From assembly GCA_947626205.1 (NCBI GenBank), contig CANQRO010000059.1, positions 1 through 9,019 on the forward strand: DNA of 9,019 bases. Direction: 5' to 3'. Below the pieces are notes generated by a model. That model did no database searches and had not been told where the DNA came from. It saw only the letters and a list, made by a program, of their open reading frames with translations. The first letter of the stretch is position 1. Each line of letters begins with the position of its first letter. This stretch comes from an uncultured Clostridia bacterium. GTDB lineage: Bacteria > Bacillota > Clostridia > TANB77 > CAG-508. Both the position numbers and the translations under genes were made by a program. Below are positions 5,173 through 9,019 of the stretch, piece by piece.

Positions 5173-7377
5173 TTATTATCTTTTTTTGGAATTTTTGAAC
5201 CAGTATCCGAAGCTTCGGTAAAGAAAGATGGAATTCAAAATTTTCCAGAATCATATAGACCATATTTACAAGAATTAAAAAACAAGTATCCAAATTGGGA
5301 ATTTACAGCATTTTATACAGGATTAGATTGGAATTACGTTATATCACAAGAATATGCAAATAACAAAAATTTAGTGCCATTATCTTATAGTGATTATTGG
5401 AAATGCTTAGATAATGGTATATATAATGTAGAAGTAGATAAGGGTTGGGTAAATGCATCAAAAAGAGCAGTTGAATTTACAATGGATCCAAGAAATTTTT
5501 TAAATTATAGAAGAATATTTCAATTTGAAAAATTATCATATGATCCAAATACCAATTCTAAAGAGGGAGTAGAAAAAATACTTTATGGAACTGAGTTCTA
5601 TAATAGAAAAGTGAGTTACAAAACTTCATCCGGTCAAACTGTCAATATGAATGAAAAATATTCAGATTTAATATGGAGTTCTGCAATCTATTCTGGAGTA
5701 AGCCCATATCATCTAGCATCACGCATCAAACAAGAAGTAGGACCATTTATAACACATAGTTCAATTAGTGGAACTGTTGCAGGTTATGAAGGCTATTATA
5801 ATTTCTATAATATAGGAGCTACAAGTTCAACAGAAAAATTAGGTGCAATTAAGAATGGACTACAATTCGCAAAAAATGGAAATGGAGCATCAGAAGAAGT
5901 AAAAGCAAATTTACTAATACCATGGAACACGCCTGAAAGAGCAATTAAAGGAGGAGCAGTATTTTTAGGTAGTAGTTATATTGGAGTAGGTCAAAATAAT
6001 TTGTATTTACAAAAATTTGATGTAAATAATGATAGAGGTAATAACCTTTTTTGGCATCAATATATGACGAACTGCTTAGCTCCATATAGTGAATCTAGTG
6101 GAATTTATAAAGCATATGATGCAAATGGAATGCTTTCTTCATCTATTAGATTTATTATTCCTGTATATGAAAATATGCCTAAATACATGACTGATAGTCC
6201 AGATATTTTAGATTCAGACTATGTTACAGATAATTTAAGAATGTATGCAGATGTCACAGGAACTTTAAATGTTAGGTGTGGTCCAGGTACTTCATATGAA
6301 GTAATTACAGGAATTGACCGCACAAGAGTAGTTACAAGGATAAAAAGAGGAATTCAAAATGGAGAAAGATGGGATAAAATAGAACTTGATAATGGAATTG
6401 TGGGTTATGTATTTCAAAGTTATTTAAAAGAATTACCAAAACCAACTATTACGAATATTGATTTAAGCATTGATAACCCTATAATTCAAAAAGGAAGTAC
6501 AGGAGTAATTAATATAAAAATAACACCTGAAGATGCTGAAGAAGATATTATATGGGAAATTAGCAACCCAAACATAGTAAGTTTCGATAATGGAATAATA
6601 ACAGCTTTAAGCTCTGGAAAAGTAACTGTAACAGCAAAAACTAATGATGGAAGAGTGAGCGATAGTATTGATATTACAATATATTCTAGAGTAACCGATA
6701 TTGTTTTAGATAAAGAAAAAGTAACTTTATTTAATGGCCAAAAGGTATCAATTTCTGCCAATATATTGCCAGAAGATGCAAGCGAGAAAGAAATCATATG
6801 GAGTTCATCGAGTTCGGAGATAGCAGTAGTTGAAAATGGAACTATTATAGCTAAATCTAAAGGAACATGTGAAATTACTGCAAAAGCAAAAAATGAAGAT
6901 GTTAAAGCAATTTGTAGGGTAGAAGTAAAGGAATTGCCAGATAATTTAGTATTAGAATTTGATGAAAGCTTAAGAGTAGAAGCAGACGAAATAAGCAGAT
7001 TACAGTTAGATAAATCAACTGTTTCTGAGGTTAAAAATTTAATTAAAACAAATTTATTTATGGAATTTTATGATTTTGAAAATAATAAATTACAAGATGA
7101 AGATAAAATTGGAACTGGATCAAAGCTAGTTATAAAAAATGAATTAGAAGAAGTAGTATGTGAATATAAATTTATTGTATATGGAGATGTAAATGGAGAC
7201 GGAGATATTAATTCATTAGATGTATTAATTATACAAAAATATATATTAGAAACAAAGGAAATAACAGATATTTTCTTAAAAGCGGGAAACACTTCAAAAA
7301 ACGGAAATTTGCCAAATTCATTGGATGTATTAAAAATACAGAAACATATATTAGAAATTAAAGTTATTGAGCAGTAA
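5137..7377 (+). CDS. Secreted glucosaminidase with SH3b, two Big2 domains and dockerin
   Basis: The predicted 746-residue product has a signal peptide (hydrophobic core FLIYTVFLLSFFGIF, likely cut after VSEA, residue 26). The N-terminal enzyme region (about 36-350) resembles clostridial endo-beta-N-acetylglucosaminidases of the GH73/LytG kind, which cut the glycan strands of peptidoglycan. Clues are FPESYRPYLQELKNKYPNWE and ASRIKQEVG, where Glu200 is the likely catalytic acid. An SH3b domain follows (about 365-432, TLNVRCGPGTSYEVITGI), then two Big2 domains (about 436-518 and 519-600), a linker domain, and a type I dockerin (682-746). The first dockerin calcium loop is canonical (DVNGDGDINSLDV); the second (NTSKNGNLPNSLDV) lacks most acidic ligands. 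There is no membrane helix or LPXTG motif, so anchoring must be indirect. ATG 5137 suits the AAAGGAG spacing (7 bases); ATG 5131 is too close. The cohesin gene follows 49 bases later. Confidence 0.9.
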   Translation: MKIKTFLIYTVFLLSFFGIFEPVSEASVKKDGIQNFPESYRPYLQELKNKYPNWEFTAFYTGLDWNYVISQEYANNKNLVPLSYSDYWKCLDNGIYNVEVDKGWVNASKRAVEFTMDPRNFLNYRRIFQFEKLSYDPNTNSKEGVEKILYGTEFYNRKVSYKTSSGQTVNMNEKYSDLIWSSAIYSGVSPYHLASRIKQEVGPFITHSSISGTVAGYEGYYNFYNIGATSSTEKLGAIKNGLQFAKNGNGASEEVKANLLIPWNTPERAIKGGAVFLGSSYIGVGQNNLYLQKFDVNNDRGNNLFWHQYMTNCLAPYSESSGIYKAYDANGMLSSSIRFIIPVYENMPKYMTDSPDILDSDYVTDNLRMYADVTGTLNVRCGPGTSYEVITGIDRTRVVTRIKRGIQNGERWDKIELDNGIVGYVFQSYLKELPKPTITNIDLSIDNPIIQKGSTGVINIKITPEDAEEDIIWEISNPNIVSFDNGIITALSSGKVTVTAKTNDGRVSDSIDITIYSRVTDIVLDKEKVTLFNGQKVSISANILPEDASEKEIIWSSSSSEIAVVENGTIIAKSKGTCEITAKAKNEDVKAICRVEVKELPDNLVLEFDESLRVEADEISRLQLDKSTVSEVKNLIKTNLFMEFYDFENNKLQDEDKIGTGSKLVIKNELEEVVCEYKFIVYGDVNGDGDINSLDVLIIQKYILETKEITDIFLKAGNTSKNGNLPNSLDVLKIQKHILEIKVIEQ

Positions 7378-7426
7378 GAAAATATAAATTTTAAAATATT
7401 TATTAAAAGAAGGAGAATATGTTAGT

Positions 7427-8813
7427 ATGGAATTTTTTAAAAAAATATATAAGCAGATTTTAATTGTTGGGACTATTTTTATTGGAATAATGCTATTTAG
7501 TACAGTTTCGGAAGCAGCTGGAACAATAAGTTTAAAAGCAAGCAAAACAAGCCCAATTGTGGGAGAAGAATTTAATATAAGTGTAAATTTATCTGGTGCA
7601 TCAGTTGCCACTTTAACTGCAAAAATTTCAATAGATACAAGCAAAATAGAATATGTATCTGGACCTGCTAATACAAATTTCTCAAATGGAAGAATTATAT
7701 ATACATGGACAGATCCATCAGGAGGAGAAAATCCAAAAACAAGTGGAACTATTGCAACATTTAAGGTAAAGGCAAAAACAAGTGGAACTGCAACTTTTAG
7801 TATAAGTGGAGATTTCTATACTCCAGATGAAAAGGCAGTAAATCCTAGTTTTTCTGGTACTACGGTTACAATAAAAGAAAAGGAAACTGTAAATCCAACA
7901 ACACCACCAGCAACAGGAGGAGACTCATCAGGAAATACTGGAACAAGTAGCGGAGGAAACACAGGAACATCAGGAGGAGAAAATGCGGGAAATAATGGAG
8001 GGACTACATCTGGAGGTAGTCAAGCTGGAGGTAGTACAAACCAAAATGGTAGTAGTAATAATTCTGGAGGAAGTACACAAAAATTAAGTAATAATGCAAA
8101 CTTAAAAGAACTTCATTTAAATGTAGAAGGATTGAGTCCAGCATTTCAAAAAACAGTTACTAAATATAATTTAGTTATAGGAGAAAATATAAATGAAATT
8201 TCAGTAAATGCAATTCCAGAGCAATCTGGCGCAACTGTTAATGTAAAGGGAAATACTAATTTAAAAACTGGAATAAATGAAATTCGTATTACAGTAACTG
8301 CTGAAGATAAAAAAACAACAAAAACTTATATAATTCAAACAACTAAAACAGAAAATCCAAGCTTAGCAAATGCAAATTTAGAAAACTTAGCAATAGAAAA
8401 TGTAACTTTAAATCCAGAATTTAATACAGATATTACAGAATACAATGCTGTTATATCTAGTGATGTTGAAAATATTAATCTGCTTGCTATTCCACAAATA
8501 GAAGGGGCAAAAGTTGAAGTTACAGGTGCGGATAACTTACAATTTGGAGACAATACTATTGTTGTAAAAGTAATTGCCCAAAATGGAATAAGCACTAAAG
8601 AATACGTTATAAAATTATATAAAACAACAAAAGAAGAGGAAGAAAATAATGAAATAATGTTAATAAATAATGATGAAAATAATATGAGCGGAAATGAAGT
8701 TGAAGAAGGAAATAATATTAAAACTCGGAGATATGGTATTTGCTATTATAGTAACTTTATCAATTGCGGGCGTGATATTTATAATAATAAGAAAATATAT
8801 GTTAGAACATTAA
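7427..8813 (+). CDS. Cohesin and cadherin-like surface protein; membrane anchor out of frame
   Basis: A signal peptide (FFKKIYKQILIVGTIFIGIM, cut near VSEA, residue 30) leads to a cohesin-like domain (32-152; GTISLKASKTSPIVGEEFNI, then IDTSKIEYVSG and GTIATFKVKA). Cohesins bind dockerins. A Gly/Ser/Asn/Thr linker (about 155-222) and two cadherin-like beta-sandwich domains follow (about 222-306 and 312-400; motifs NLKELHLNVEGLSPAF and NLENLAIENVTLNPEF), then an acidic stretch. In the frame as read, translation ends at 8836 with a poor tail (RRYGICYYSNFINCG). One base over, from 8724, the DNA encodes LGDMVFAIIVTLSIAGVIFI and IIRKYMLEH with a stop at 8811-8813, a clear membrane anchor. One extra A in AAAA (8720-8723) explains this; the restored protein has 461 residues. 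AGGAG (7411-7415) lies 11 bases before ATG. The upstream dockerin enzyme is the likely partner. Confidence 0.85.
8720..8723 (+). other. Apparent one-base insertion before the membrane anchor
   Basis: The run AAAA here shifts the cohesin gene out of the frame that encodes a hydrophobic helix and a charged cytoplasmic tail. Three A instead of four would give IKLGDMVFAII directly. Confidence 0.7.
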
Positions 8814-8836
8814 TTTATAAAAACAATTATTTATAA

Positions 8837-9019
8837 CTACTTTACAAAATATAAACGTATAAAATAAACATGAAAATTTTTTACGTAAATATATGATAAT
8901 ATACTTTGCTTTTTTATATTGTTTTGGCTTTTTCGTTTGTGTATGATTTAAATAAATATGTATGAAAAATATATACTTCTAACCAGAAGCAGACTAATAA
9001 ATTAAAGCTTTATTTAAAC
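8837..9019. other. AT-rich 3' flank without a recognised gene
   Basis: No ORF of note and no clear intrinsic terminator after the cohesin gene are seen. A possible promoter, TTGTTT (8919-8924) and TATGAT (8942-8947) with a 17-base spacer, points out of the window. A small hairpin, CTTCT-AACC-AGAAG (8976-8989), follows it without a T tract and could belong to a leader of the next gene. Confidence 0.3.

Overview
The window comes from an AT-rich, low-GC Gram-positive bacterium, most likely a gut-type member of the Clostridia. The evidence is strong AGGAGG-type ribosome binding sites, A-ending codons, a clostridial pilin-like leader (KGITLIALVITIIVLLILAGV), and cohesin, dockerin, SH3b, Big2 and cadherin-like modules in secreted proteins. 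It looks like an accessory region for the cell surface with decayed mobile-element DNA at its left end. I could not identify the species.

Left end (1-900): the 3' half of a tRNA-Gln(TTG), from the anticodon loop through CCA, is joined to sequence that does not look like a normal tRNA 5' half. A strong terminator, a doubtful 37-codon ORF and a second terminator follow. Next comes a serine-recombinase remnant that is frameshifted, truncated and lacks two catalytic-type arginines. This looks like the scar of an old integrated element.

Middle (900-4170): a near-consensus promoter (TTGACT-17-TATAAT) drives a small membrane-anchored FxLYD-like protein and then a 772-residue pilin-like surface protein. 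The latter has a type IV prepilin-type leader, two tandem copies of a roughly 156-residue Ig-like unit, another Ig-like domain, and a cysteine-containing C-terminal domain with clearly different base composition. Two perfect inverted repeats end the unit; the second also serves the convergent gene.

Right half (4190-9019): a 78-residue unknown protein on the minus strand diverges from a DUF4116-repeat gene that carries a one-base frameshift. Then comes the most interesting pair. The first gene encodes a secreted glucosaminidase with SH3b, two Big2 domains and a C-terminal dockerin. The second encodes a secreted protein with an N-terminal cohesin domain, a Gly/Ser/Asn linker and two cadherin-like domains. 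Its membrane anchor is present in the DNA but out of frame by one base. Together they suggest a two-component, cellulosome-like way of tethering a peptidoglycan hydrolase to the cell surface. A 14-bp perfect inverted repeat encloses the ribosome binding site and start codon of the hydrolase, suggesting translational control. The last 200 bases hold no recognisable gene.

Three genes carry apparent single-base frame disruptions. In two of them (DUF4116 and cohesin) the fault is one extra A in an AAAA run, so sequencing error must be excluded before calling them pseudogenes.
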